Shown: piece after piece, positions 21,520 through 31,428 of the stretch
How the letters are laid out: each line of letters begins with the position of its first letter
How positions within the stretch are numbered: position 1 is the stretch's first letter
From: Adineta vaga
Taxonomy: Eukaryota; Rotifera
Direction of reading: 5' to 3'
Assembly (NCBI GenBank): GCA_021613535.1
Contig: CP075493.1
Span: 4,278,001 to 4,342,000, forward strand
Length of the DNA stretch: 64,000 bases
Position numbers and translations under genes: made by a program
The notes under the pieces: generated by a model
Databases searched by the model: none
The model's input: the letters and a program-made list of their open reading frames with translations, nothing else
What the model was told of the DNA's origin: nothing

Positions 21520-22384
21520 ATTAGTTAATTGTAACAAGATTAACATAATATAAAGGTAGAGAGAGAGAGATAAACATTGTATAAGGGTCATTACGTTCGA
21601 AAAAGAAACAATAATTTTAAACAAATGTACAATACGTAACGAAACAAACTTAACAGAAATTAATTCAAAACTTTACACTTCTGAATAAAACAGTACCTGG
21701 ATTGTTTTGTTTACGGAAGATGGATTCTATAAGGGATTTTTAAGGCTTCATAATTATGAATAGATATTCTTGATAATTTATTATGTATACTGTAAAGGAG
21801 CAGTACTAACTTGAACCGTATTTTATCGAGAATCTCAATTTGGAGGTAATACTCATTTTACATAGCGATCATTGTTGTGAGCTAATGTGTATTTCATAAA
21901 AGAAATCTTTGGATTTTCACTAACTAAAATAAACATCCTAAAAATTAAATATTCACTAAATGAACTATGATAAAAATCATTCGCTAAGTTGTAGAATGTT
22001 TTTGTATAGTAGAAATTTGCTTGAATCTATTCGATTCATAATGTTGAAACATAACCTAACATTTCAAACGAAATAAATTTTTTGTCTGACAGTTAACTGA
22101 ATAACGTTCTCCTCTTAGGACTTTCTTAGAAGTTTTTTTACTATTCAAATTCTGTGTTTTGCTTTTTGGTACTTTGCAAACATTTTGTAAGAAGTTTTCA
22201 AGTGAATCCGTATCTTCTTCTTCGCAATACCACTAGAATATTAGGTTGCACTTGGTGTTACTAACACGACTGTTCTGATAGTGTAGTTATCCTATTAATC
22301 GAATTACATATGTAGCTTTGTCAATTAATTATCATATATATGCGCCGAATTGTGCGTTGACGAATTGTCCTAGTGCCAATTCCA
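21520..22384. other. Unique spacer between the duplicated blocks
   Basis: No gene. It holds a short GA repeat (about 21558-21570). At 22341-22385 the plus strand begins ATGCGCCGAAT and resembles, in opposite orientation, the N-terminal coding end of protease copy 2 (21476-21520), suggesting a small inverted fragment at the edge of block B. Confidence 0.4.
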
Positions 22385-22475
22385 CATTATTATCAGCAAA
22401 GATAATACTCCTCGTACTAGATTAGTCTTCTATCATTATAATAGTTGATATTTGGATAAAATAGTGGTGTTACTG

Positions 22476-22720
22476 TTATATTTGTTATTAAATTCGTTAA
22501 GAGAAGTACAATATAGGCACTTTAGCTCTGCTCCATTTGTCTTTCGAAGGAAAATCTCTATTTTCTTAGGCAATAGCGAACTGTGCTGAGTAAGAAACAA
22601 TAATTGATCAGTCTTCGAGAACGTATTAACTTTAATGTGTTATAATCAAGGTTTCCTTCCAAACGAAGTACAATATGTATTAGACCATTCTTCATTATGA
22701 TGAATGTACCGAAAGTTTCG
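22476..22720. repeat. Conserved SDR 3'-flank element, copy 2
   Basis: Same element as at 19205-19450, again just downstream of an SDR stop codon (SDR B). Confidence 0.75.
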
Positions 22721-22813
22721 TAAGAAAAACGTTTTTATTCGAGTCGACAAAAAGAACAGAAAAATATTCTTTTCATATTAAAAATGTATAGTTTCTGATA
22801 AAATAAATCAAAT

Positions 22814-23791
22814 TTAATCTTGTAATTGATTTTGAATACCTGTTGGAATAGTACTTGATGCTTTCTCTTTAAATGCCACATAATCAACAAGTCCAGTAGG
22901 TAACATTGATAATGGGAAATATATGACACTTGAGTCAAATCCTGGTCGATAACGGATATGTGGAACCGTATTCATAACTGCATGTTGAAGAACATGAATA
23001 ACTTTGATTGGATCGTCAGCATGTTTCGTCACATCCACATTGAATACACTTTCATGCCACCCTTTCAAATATGCATCTCCCCATCGTTCTTGAACATCAT
23101 TTGGAAGTAAACTAACAAATTCAGGATATGGTCTAACAGTACTTACAATAATAGGTGTTCGCATAAATCCGGGTTCAATGATACTGACACGTAAATTCCA
23201 TGAAGCCATTTCTCGACGAAGACAATCCGAAAATGCTTCAAGTGCATATTTTGATGCACAGTATGCAGACATACCTGGTCCTGCTAGATAACCACCAACT
23301 GAACAAACATTAACTACACGTGAATCACGTTTTGCGATCAATAATGGTAGGAATTTTTTAGTCATAGCTACATGTCCAAAAAAATTCACATCCATAACTT
23401 TTCGCATCGTTTCAATTGATGTCCAATCAATAAGATATCCATCGTCTATACCTGCATTATTGACAAGTGCATGTAAAACTTTTGTTTTGCTAGTGATTAA
23501 TTCAAATGCAGCATCAATATCTTCTTGTTTCGTAATATCGAGACGAAAAACTGTGGCTTTTGGTGAAAGTTTGTCTTTTAGTGAAGCTATACTCTCTGGA
23601 AGAAAGACACCAGCAACAACATGAAAACCTTGTTTATCAAGTTCGAGAGCTAGACCATGACCAAAGCCACTATCACATCCAGAAATTAAAACATATTTTC
23701 CATTTGGATTGATATTTGGTGATGGACGTAAATATTGATATAATCGATAGCTAAAATAGAATATGATTCCAAGGAGAACTACTAGAAACAT
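22814..23791 (-). CDS. Short-chain dehydrogenase/reductase B (SDR9C/RDH-like, 325 aa)
   Basis: Duplicate of SDR A. N-terminal membrane anchor, SGCDSGFGHG cofactor loop, NNAG, and YCASK active site are all intact; the Ser motif reads VNVCSVGGYL instead of INVSSIGGYL, with the catalytic Ser kept. Differences from A cluster in two short runs (around VVNVCSV and KGWHESVFNVDV), while the first 150 residues are identical, which suggests patchwise conversion with other array members: D also has VVNICSV and KGWH. Probably functional; substrate unknown. Confidence 0.9.
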   Translation of the reverse strand: MFLVVLLGIIFYFSYRLYQYLRPSPNINPNGKYVLISGCDSGFGHGLALELDKQGFHVVAGVFLPESIASLKDKLSPKATVFRLDITKQEDIDAAFELITSKTKVLHALVNNAGIDDGYLIDWTSIETMRKVMDVNFFGHVAMTKKFLPLLIAKRDSRVVNVCSVGGYLAGPGMSAYCASKYALEAFSDCLRREMASWNLRVSIIEPGFMRTPIIVSTVRPYPEFVSLLPNDVQERWGDAYLKGWHESVFNVDVTKHADDPIKVIHVLQHAVMNTVPHIRYRPGFDSSVIYFPLSMLPTGLVDYVAFKEKASSTIPTGIQNQLQD

Positions 23792-24005
23792 ACCGACAAT
23801 TATTATTTATTTGTATGAAATATATGTATAACGATAAAACTAGAAATATGATAGTATGTTACTTTTTCTTATTCGTCACATGGTTATTCTATCTTCGTAT
23901 GTGCGTTCATCCTTGACTAGTGTTTTCTTTTCATATTTTAAGAGAAAAAGAACTACCCAAAATCATTTTCTTTTTTATTACTCGAAGTTTAACAAAGTAA
24001 ATCAA

Positions 24006-24149
24006 TTAATCTTTGATTTGGTTTCGAATACCAGCTGGAGGAATAGATGTGTTAAGTAATTTGAACATCAACAAATCCGTTAACCAGGTGGGAAGCATTG
24101 AAAGTATTTGGAACAAGAATTTGCCTTGTAACTCTGGCCGATATCGAAG
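24006..24149 (-). pseudogene. Truncated 3' end of an SDR gene (block B)
   Basis: Exact counterpart of 20737-20880, offset by 3,269. Same truncation point, so the truncation predates the block duplication. Confidence 0.85.
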
Positions 24150-24529
24150 CTTGAATTGATACAACGCCAATCATCATTATCCAATCTTTTCACACGAACT
24201 TGTCATAATTTCGTTGGTCGAAAACCTGAAGATGCTAGTTCACCCCATCCAATGGCTGTCAATCGTGTATCTCTGATTGCATAATCAATCACAGCATTGT
24301 TTAGTGGTAAACAAGTAAAACCTACACAAGAATCAGCTTGTTAAAGATTTACTGGAGGTGAAACACGAAGCAAAGTGATATCGTTAATAAATGTTGGTGC
24401 AGGTACTCACTAAGGATGTGAAATAACTTGAACAACATGACGAGTTTGCGGAGTAGGTAACTTTTAATCATGAACACCAATAAGTACAATAGTTTGATGG
24501 CTAGAAGAACAATGAGCTGCAGTCAATAT
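24150..24529 (-). pseudogene. Trypsin-like serine protease pseudogene, copy 3
   Basis: Counterpart of the 3' part of copy 2: ILTAAHC, a stop after GVHD, DITLLRV, TAIGWGEL, a stop after PTKL. Its 5' part now forms the tail of the protease-homologue gene upstream (24530-24594). Confidence 0.7.
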
Positions 24530-25678
24530 TCATTCATTGTTAATAAGAGAACCAGCACAAAAGTGGCCATAAACCGGCATACGAAGTGATACAAACGGAA
24601 ATTCATCATGAAAAACGACTGTTGTCGAAGAATATCCACACGAATAACTTGTATTACAGATAAATAAGATAGGGTGACCTTCAAAGAATCATATTATTAC
24701 TATAAATAATTATCTTGTTCAATAGGATAAAACTTACCGAGTATTTCGGATGTAGTAGTAGTTGACAATATTGTTGCAGGTGATGCTACTGTTGGTAGCG
24801 TTGGTGGATTCTCTACTATATCCATGATATAATTCAAATATGGTAATACACGCGTATAGAGTCCTTCCGTTAGACATGCATTACGAAAACTTGTTATACC
24901 AATAAGTTCATATCGTTGATTTTCATTAGAGTAGATCATCAATGGATTGCCAGTATTACCTACATATGAAACTATGTTATATTATCAATAACAATCAGAC
25001 AAAGAAATACCTGAACAAGTACCTAGAAAGGAAAAGCATCTAGTTAGAGATTTGTTTTCACGAAGAAGATTATTTACCACTTGCACAAAGTTGTGTATCG
25101 GCATTCGTGAATTGATTTGGAGTACATTGAGCATTTTTTTGTACGATAACTTGTTGTAACACTGATGCGACTGTTGCAGTGGGAATCGTTTCAGACGAAC
25201 CATTCCAACCGATCACTGTTAAGTTCATATTTTCTAGTATTGTTAAATCTGATATTTTTATTTGGGAGACATACGATGTAGTTAAATTGAATGGCAATGA
25301 AACACGTATAAGTGCTAGATCATTAAGGAAATGTTTATTGGTATAATTTGGATGAGAAATAAAGTGTGGTATAAAACGAATTTGTTCGGGCGGTTGATCA
25401 AGATTATTCAATGTATGTATACTTGCTTTAATTGTAAAGTGCGACATAAATACGATTGAACTTTGAAAACAACTATCAGATATCAGTAAGAATATATCAG
25501 AAATGATCACACCATTACAGTCGATTTTTATCAAATTTAAAAAATTCAATCGTAATAAAACCATCCAAGGATATTTACCCACGGACACCTCAGAACCATT
25601 GATTATTCTTGAATTGAATTGTTCAGAAAAATTGTAAGAAATCAATGTAAAGAAAAATAGTACATGAAAATAACTCAT
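24530..25678 (-). CDS. Catalytically inactive serine-protease homologue with chimeric tail (327 aa spliced)
   Basis: Exons 25678-25078, 25022-25011 (12 nt), 24959-24738 and 24678-24530 join in frame; introns are 51-59 nt. MSYFHVLFFFTLISYNFSEQ is a signal peptide (an upstream in-frame Met at 25705 is possible). A chymotrypsin fold follows: NSR/IING activation site; the His position reads LLISDSCF instead of AAHC; the Asp region NDLALIRV is kept; the Ser motif GDSGGP is CSGNTGNPL, so Ser is Thr and the preceding Asp is Asn. Two of three catalytic residues are lost. After a Pro/Thr linker the last exon gives CNTSYSCG, then crosses the block-B breakpoint into protease-remnant sequence and stops at INNE. 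Secreted, non-enzymatic; role unknown. Confidence 0.7.
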
Positions 25679-25705
25679 GATAATATTCTCTTTGTAGCGT
25701 TGCAA

Positions 25706-26170
25706 CAGGAAATAATTGAAATATTAACAACAGCTACAGAAAGATAAGAATATGATCCTATGATAAGAAATTATAAATTGAAACATATTATTCATATGAT
25801 ATTTTTGACTCTAATACACCTAATTACATGAAACATGAATTCAGATAGTCAATTTCAAGAATTTCATTCATTTATTCGGACTAATTCTCTATTTTCAATT
25901 AGCAACTGATGATAAGTATTCCTATTGAAGAGAATATCCTAAAATAATATCAAACATATAATCTGAATAGAACTAAAATTAGTTGTTCGATATTTATAAA
26001 AGAAAGTTATTTCATTCTCCTATCAATTGTTATTCTTTTTTCTTCTCGTTCTTCTTATTATTAACAGAGATAAATATAAAAATCCACGTGTCTCCACTAC
26101 CGTACCGTATCTACTAACGATAAAACACTAACATCAACATACTTTTCTTTTACATTTTATAATCTATATC
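25706..26170. other. Intergenic, shared promoter region
   Basis: Divergent gap between the protease homologue and SDR C. No gene; a CCACGTG palindrome lies near 26084, upstream of SDR C. Confidence 0.4.
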
Positions 26171-27157
26171 TTGATAGAGATGATTATTCTAGTTCTTTTT
26201 GCACTATTTCTTGATCAAATCTATCGCTTATATCGATATTTCTTTCCATATCCAAATATTGATTCAAAAGGAAAATATGTTCTAATTAGCGGTTGTGATA
26301 CAGGTTTTGGTCATACATTAGCCATTGAACTTGATAAACAAGGTTTCAATATATTTGCTGGCGTATTTAATTTAAGTAGTGAAACATCACTTCGTCAAAC
26401 TCTTTCACAACGAGCTACTGTCTTTCATTTGGATATTACAAAACAGGAAGATATCGATGCTGCATTTGCATTAATTCAAGCAAAAACAAATACACTACAT
26501 GCACTTGTCAATAATGCTGGTATTAGTACGAGTGGTTATATTGATTGGATGACAATGGATGCAATGCGACAAATAATGGATGTTAACTATTTTGGACATG
26601 TAGCTATGACAAAAATATTTTTACCTTTACTTATATCACAACAATACTCACGTGTTATTAATATCTGTTCTGTTGCTGGAATCATTTCAGCGCCTGTTAA
26701 ATCAGCTTATTCAGCATCAAAATATGCATTAGAAGCTTTTTCGGATTGTCTTCGTCGTGAAATGGCTCCGTGGGGTTTATATGTTAGTATTATCGAACCG
26801 GGTCCAATGCGAACACCGATTATTGAAGGACACAATGAATTTATGACTAAATTTTGGAACAAATCATCAGTAGATGTTCAACAACGATGGGGTGAAGATT
26901 TCCTTAAAACACAAATAAAAAAACTATCTGATAATTTTCTTTATCGCCATGCTGAAGATCCAGATAAAGTCGTTCAAGCACTTCAACACGCTGTCTTCAA
27001 TTCGAAACCTGAAACCCGTTATCGACCTGGTTGGCAATCAAAATTCTTCTTCTTTCCTTTATCTATGGCTCCTACTTGGCTCTCAGATTTTATTCTCATA
27101 CGTGCAATTAATTCTGGCATTACTCCTGCTGCAGCACGAAAACAACATACAGAATAG
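26171..27157 (+). CDS. Short-chain dehydrogenase/reductase C (SDR9C/RDH-like, 328 aa)
   Basis: The only array member on the plus strand. Hydrophobic N-terminus (MIEMIILVLFALFLDQIY; the ATG of MII at 26180 is an alternative start), cofactor loop SGCDTGFGHT, NNAG, Ser in INICSV, and YSASK active site. Together with E it is the most divergent member in the cofactor-binding half, as expected for a copy that has escaped conversion with the others. C-terminal RYRPGWQSKFFFFPLSM matches the family's conserved end. Intact, so probably an active membrane-bound dehydrogenase. Confidence 0.9.
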   Translation: MIEMIILVLFALFLDQIYRLYRYFFPYPNIDSKGKYVLISGCDTGFGHTLAIELDKQGFNIFAGVFNLSSETSLRQTLSQRATVFHLDITKQEDIDAAFALIQAKTNTLHALVNNAGISTSGYIDWMTMDAMRQIMDVNYFGHVAMTKIFLPLLISQQYSRVINICSVAGIISAPVKSAYSASKYALEAFSDCLRREMAPWGLYVSIIEPGPMRTPIIEGHNEFMTKFWNKSSVDVQQRWGEDFLKTQIKKLSDNFLYRHAEDPDKVVQALQHAVFNSKPETRYRPGWQSKFFFFPLSMAPTWLSDFILIRAINSGITPAAARKQHTE

Positions 27158-27387
27158 CACTCTACTTCTATATATAAAAAACGAATGAACATGTCATTTT
27201 GTTTTTAAATACTTGATTCAATCTAAAACTAGAATCATAGTTTTATTGATTAAAACGATTTATTCTATACTTTAATTTTTAATAATATTATCTTAAAAAC
27301 TATCATTTTGTAAAATTGCTTTTAATCTCGATGCACTCTCACTGATCAATAATAATTGATATTTGGATGGAAATAGTGATGTTGTTG

Positions 27388-27640
27388 TTCTATTTGTTAT
27401 TAAAGTCGTTAAAAGAAGTACAATATAGACACTTTAGCTCTGCTCCATTTGTCTTTCGAAGGAAAATCTCTATTTTCTTAGGCAATAGCGAACTGTGCTG
27501 AGTAAGAAACAATAATTGATCAGTCTTCGAGAACGTATTAACTTTAATGTGTTATAATCAAGGTTTTCTTCCAAACGAAGTACAATATGTATTAGACAAT
27601 TCTTCATTATGATGAATGTACTAAAAATTTCGTAAAAAAA
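27388..27640. repeat. Conserved SDR 3'-flank element, copy 3
   Basis: Same element as at 19205-19450 and 22476-22720, 86-338 nt downstream of the SDR D stop codon, although D itself has diverged from A and B. Confidence 0.75.
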
Positions 27641-27725
27641 CCGTTTTTATTGGAATCGTTAAGAAGAACAGAAAAATATTCTTTTCATATTAAAAATGTA
27701 TAGTTTCTGATAAAATAAATCAAAT

Positions 27726-28709
27726 TTAATCTTGTAATTGATTTTGAATACCCGCAGGAATAGTACTTGATGTTCTTATTTTAGCTATTAAATAATCAAC
27801 AAGTCCAGCAGGTAACATTGATAATGGGAAAAAGATGACACTTGATTGAAATCCTGGTCGATAACGGATATGTGGAACCGTATTCATAACTGCATGTTGA
27901 AGAACTTGAATAACTTTGATTGGATCTTCAGCATTTTTCGTCATATCTTTATTTTCTAATCTTTTATGCCATCCTTTCAAATATGCTTCTCCCCATCGTT
28001 CTTGAACATCATTTGGAAGTGCACTAATAAATTCAGGATATGGTTTAACAGGATTTTCAATAATAGGTGTTCGCATAAATCCAGGTTCAATGATACTGAC
28101 ACGTAAATTCCATGGTGTCATTTCTCGACGAAGACAATCCGAAAATGCTTCAAGTGCATATTTTGATGCACAGTATGAAGACATACCTGGTGCTGCTAGA
28201 TAACCAGCAACGGAACAAATATTAACAACACGTGAATCACGTTTTGCTATAAGTAATGGTAGGAATTTTTTAGTCATAGCTATATGTCCGAAATGATTCA
28301 CATCCATGACTTTACGCATAGTTTCAATTGATGTCCAATCAATCAGATAACCAGCGCCTATACCTGCATTATTGACAAGTGCATGTAAAACTTTTGTTTT
28401 GCTAGTGATTAATTCAAATGCAGCATCAATATCTTCTTGTTTCGTAATATCGAGACGAAAAACTGTGGCTTTTGGTGAAAGTTTGTCTTTTAGTGAAACT
28501 ATACTCTCTGGAAGAAAGACACCAGCAAGAACATGAAAACCTTGTTTATCAAGTTCGAGAGCTAAACCATGACCAAAGCCACTATCACATCCAGAAATTA
28601 AAACATATTTTCCATTTGGATTGATATTTGGTGCTGGAAAGTATCGTTGATATATTCGAAAACCTATATAGAGTACAATAGCAGTGGTAATAATAAAACA
28701 CAACGTCAT
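27726..28709 (-). CDS. Short-chain dehydrogenase/reductase D (SDR9C/RDH-like, 327 aa)
   Basis: Start placed at ATG 28709-28707 (MTLCFIITTAIVLYIGFRIY, a membrane anchor as in the paralogues). The frame is open to 28898, but the extra residues are low-complexity, derived from a TC run, and unlike any family member. Cofactor loop SGCDSGFGHG, NNAG, VVNICSVAGYL and YCASK are intact. The first 130 residues are almost the same as A and B, while the N-terminal anchor and C-terminal 100 residues differ more. Intronless. Confidence 0.88.
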   Translation of the reverse strand: MTLCFIITTAIVLYIGFRIYQRYFPAPNINPNGKYVLISGCDSGFGHGLALELDKQGFHVLAGVFLPESIVSLKDKLSPKATVFRLDITKQEDIDAAFELITSKTKVLHALVNNAGIGAGYLIDWTSIETMRKVMDVNHFGHIAMTKKFLPLLIAKRDSRVVNICSVAGYLAAPGMSSYCASKYALEAFSDCLRREMTPWNLRVSIIEPGFMRTPIIENPVKPYPEFISALPNDVQERWGEAYLKGWHKRLENKDMTKNAEDPIKVIQVLQHAVMNTVPHIRYRPGFQSSVIFFPLSMLPAGLVDYLIAKIRTSSTIPAGIQNQLQD

Positions 28710-28817
28710 GTTGAGATTTTGTATATCGAATGACGGCAAACTGTTGATTTGATAATATAAATGCAAAGAACGATAAAACACGAGTGCTTTTTTTCTCATT
28801 CTTCTGCGTAGCATGTT

Positions 28818-28838
28818 TTTTTTCTCTCTCTCTCTCTC
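28818..28838. repeat. (TC)n microsatellite
   Basis: A TCTCTC run upstream of the SDR D start, within its likely 5' UTR or promoter. Confidence 0.7.
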
Positions 28839-29072
28839 TATTTTGTCAGTTCTTGTACTTTGTGTTTGTGGGGTTAAAGATATGTCGCATTCTACCATAC
28901 TTCATCGTTCGTTTATCAATTTCCAAAGCTTACAATACAATATATAATCGTATTTTATCTGTAGGGAAAAAAAAGGCAAAGGCAACCACGTTTTTTTGTC
29001 AGTCACAGTAAAAAAGAAAGAACAGATGAACAACATGTGTTTAATTGTATAGAATCTAGAATAATTTATTTT

Positions 29073-30074
29073 CTAATTCAAACGTTGTTTTTGTAGTTCA
29101 GCAGGAATAAAATGTAATACTTTAGCTAGAATTTTATCGACTAACCATACTGGCGGTAAATAAAACACGATAAAAATCATTTTTGCTTGCCATCCTGGTC
29201 GATAACGAATGGAAGGTTTTGTATTCATTACAGCATGCTCAATTGCTTTGACAACACTCAATGGATCATCTGCATGCTGAATGAAAGGACTTTCAACAGA
29301 TTGAGTGATAACATTGTTCAGGAAATCAATTCCCCACCGTTCTTGAATATCAGTAGCGAGTCCATTCCATAGTGCTCTCAAATTCTTTTCATAACCATCG
29401 GTCATTGAGGTTCGTAAAGTACCAGGTTCGATGATACTCACATATAAATTCCATGGAGACATTTCACGTCGAAGACAATCTGAAAATGCTTCAAGAGCAC
29501 ATTTCGAAGCAGAATAAGCAGATGTATTTGGAAATGCAAAGAACCCAGTTGCTGAACACATGTTAATTACACGAGAATAACGTTTAGTTAGAAGTAATGG
29601 TAAAAATGTCTTCGTCATGGCAACATGACCAAAATAATTCACATTCATTACTCGACGCATTATATCCATCGATGTCCAATCAATACATCCATGTGTAATA
29701 ATACCAGCATTATTAATAAGTGAATGAAGTGTATTCGTTTTCTTTTTTACTAATTGAAATGCAGCATCAATATCATCGTGTTTTGTAATATCAAGATGAA
29801 AGACAGTTGCTTTAGATGAAAGTTGAGCTGATAATGATATGATATTTTCTGCAAGAAAGACACCAGCAAGAACATGAAAACCTTGTTTATCAAGTTGCAG
29901 AGCTAGTAAATGACCTACACCAGTATCACATCCCGATATCAATACATATTTATTACTTGGATGAATATTAGATAGTGAGAAAATATGATTATTTAAACGA
30001 TAGATAATATAAGTTATTGTCACAATGATCACAATGATACAATAGAAAAACATTATACACCAATAAAGAAACAA
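29073..30074 (-). CDS. Short-chain dehydrogenase/reductase E (SDR9C/RDH-like, 333 aa)
   Basis: Long hydrophobic N-terminus (about residues 1-30), cofactor loop SGCDTGVGHL, INNAG, VINMCSATGFF and YSASK active site. It is one of the two more divergent members (with C): its cofactor half differs from the A/B/D/F/G/H consensus throughout, so it seems outside the conversion group. The ending RYRPGWQAKMIF is conserved. Likely an active membrane-bound dehydrogenase of unknown substrate. Confidence 0.9.
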   Translation of the reverse strand: MFLYWCIMFFYCIIVIIVTITYIIYRLNNHIFSLSNIHPSNKYVLISGCDTGVGHLLALQLDKQGFHVLAGVFLAENIISLSAQLSSKATVFHLDITKHDDIDAAFQLVKKKTNTLHSLINNAGIITHGCIDWTSMDIMRRVMNVNYFGHVAMTKTFLPLLLTKRYSRVINMCSATGFFAFPNTSAYSASKCALEAFSDCLRREMSPWNLYVSIIEPGTLRTSMTDGYEKNLRALWNGLATDIQERWGIDFLNNVITQSVESPFIQHADDPLSVVKAIEHAVMNTKPSIRYRPGWQAKMIFIVFYLPPVWLVDKILAKVLHFIPAELQKQRLN

Positions 30075-30242
30075 CGTGATTTATTCTTATCGTTCTGCAG
30101 TAAACGAACATGTATGTTGACTCTGCTATGTCACGTGGAGTATCGTGTTTGAAGTAGAGAACAACAAAAGTACAATGCAGGAACGAGAAAAAAAAACAAT
30201 ATATGTGAATGTGCAACAATTCATGAAGGCAAAACAAACTTT

Positions 30243-31214
30243 TTATTCAATAATTTGATTCCGAACACTAATAGGAGTTACAGTTTCTCCAAGATTCAAC
30301 AGATAGTCCATTACTTGAGTTGGACAGATATACGAAAGAAAAAAGAATAAGTTAGATTGCCATCCTGGACGATATCGAATAGCAGGATTGGTATTTGACA
30401 CTGCATGTTGTATTGCTACTATGACTTTACGTGGATTATCAGCACCAACTATTATTGAACTATTTTTTACTTGTAAAATCGTATTATTCAAGAAGTTGTT
30501 TCCATAACTGTTTTGAATATCCGTGGAAAGTTCTGTCCATGAATTTCTGATACGATCACTTATATTTTCAATAAAAGCAGTTCGCATTGCTCCTGGTTGA
30601 ATAATCGAGACGTATAGATTCCAAGGCATCATTTCACGACGAAGACAATCCGAAAATGCTTCTAATGCATGGTTTGCAGACGAAATAGCAGATGTTCCTG
30701 CGAAAGATACATAACCAGATATCGATGATACATTGATCACTCTTGAATAACGTTTAACAATGAGTAAGGGTAGAAACGTTTTCGTCATAGCAATATGTCC
30801 AAATAGATTTATATTCATTACTTTGCGCATTACTTCCATCGAAGTCCAATCAATAAGATAGCCATCAGCAATACCAGCATTATTAACAAGTGCATGTAAA
30901 ACTTTTGTTTTGCTAGTGATTAATTCAAATGCAGCATCAATATCTTCTTGTTTTGTAATATCGAGACGAAAAACTGTAGCTTTCGGTGAAAGTTTGTTTT
31001 TCAGTGAAACTATACTCTCTGGAAGAAAGACACCAGCAACAACATGAAAACCTTGTTTATCAAGTTCGAGAGCTAAACCGTGACCAAATCCACTATCACA
31101 TCCAGAAATTAAAACATATTTCCCATTTGGATTGATATTTGGTGATGGACGTAAATATTGATATAATCGATAGCTAAAATAGTATATGATTCCAAGGAGA
31201 ACTACTAGAAACAT
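30243..31214 (-). CDS. Short-chain dehydrogenase/reductase F, active-site motif lost (323 aa)
   Basis: Residues 1-130 are nearly identical to SDR A/B (same anchor MFLVVLLGI, SGCDSGFGHG, NNAG), but the catalytic YCASK is replaced by ISSAN (SAISSANHALEAF), removing both the catalytic Tyr and Lys; the Ser (INVSSISGYV) remains. The C-terminal half is strongly diverged from A/B. The frame is fully open and the C-terminal RYRPGWQSNLFFF is conserved, so it looks like a maintained gene rather than a decayed one. It may be a pseudoenzyme that binds NAD(P) without catalysis. Its 5' flank (31215-31428) is the same as that of A and B. Confidence 0.85.
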   Translation of the reverse strand: MFLVVLLGIIYYFSYRLYQYLRPSPNINPNGKYVLISGCDSGFGHGLALELDKQGFHVVAGVFLPESIVSLKNKLSPKATVFRLDITKQEDIDAAFELITSKTKVLHALVNNAGIADGYLIDWTSMEVMRKVMNINLFGHIAMTKTFLPLLIVKRYSRVINVSSISGYVSFAGTSAISSANHALEAFSDCLRREMMPWNLYVSIIQPGAMRTAFIENISDRIRNSWTELSTDIQNSYGNNFLNNTILQVKNSSIIVGADNPRKVIVAIQHAVSNTNPAIRYRPGWQSNLFFFLSYICPTQVMDYLLNLGETVTPISVRNQIIE

Positions 31215-31428
31215 ACCGACAATTATTATTTATTTGTGTGAAATATATGTATAATGATAAAAATAGAAATATGATAGTATGTTACTTTTTCTTATTCATC
31301 ACATGTTTATTCTATCTTCGTATGTGCGTTCATCCTTGACTAGTGTTTTCTTTTCATATTTTAAGAGAAAAAGAACTACCCAAAATCATTTTCCTTTTTA
31401 TTACTCGAAGTTTAACAAAGTAAATCAA

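Larger units (their letters stand above)
22385..24594. repeat. Tandem segmental duplication, block B
   Basis: Second copy of block A. Similarity begins at a shared TTCCACATTATT and ends sharply at about 24594, where the sequence passes into the intact-looking protease-homologue gene, so the breakpoint lies inside that gene's last exon. Confidence 0.85.

Noticed and set aside
27726-28898. 390-residue version of SDR D
   Set aside because: The extra N-terminal 63 residues come from 5' flank including a TC repeat; the family's membrane anchor starts at the internal ATG 28709.
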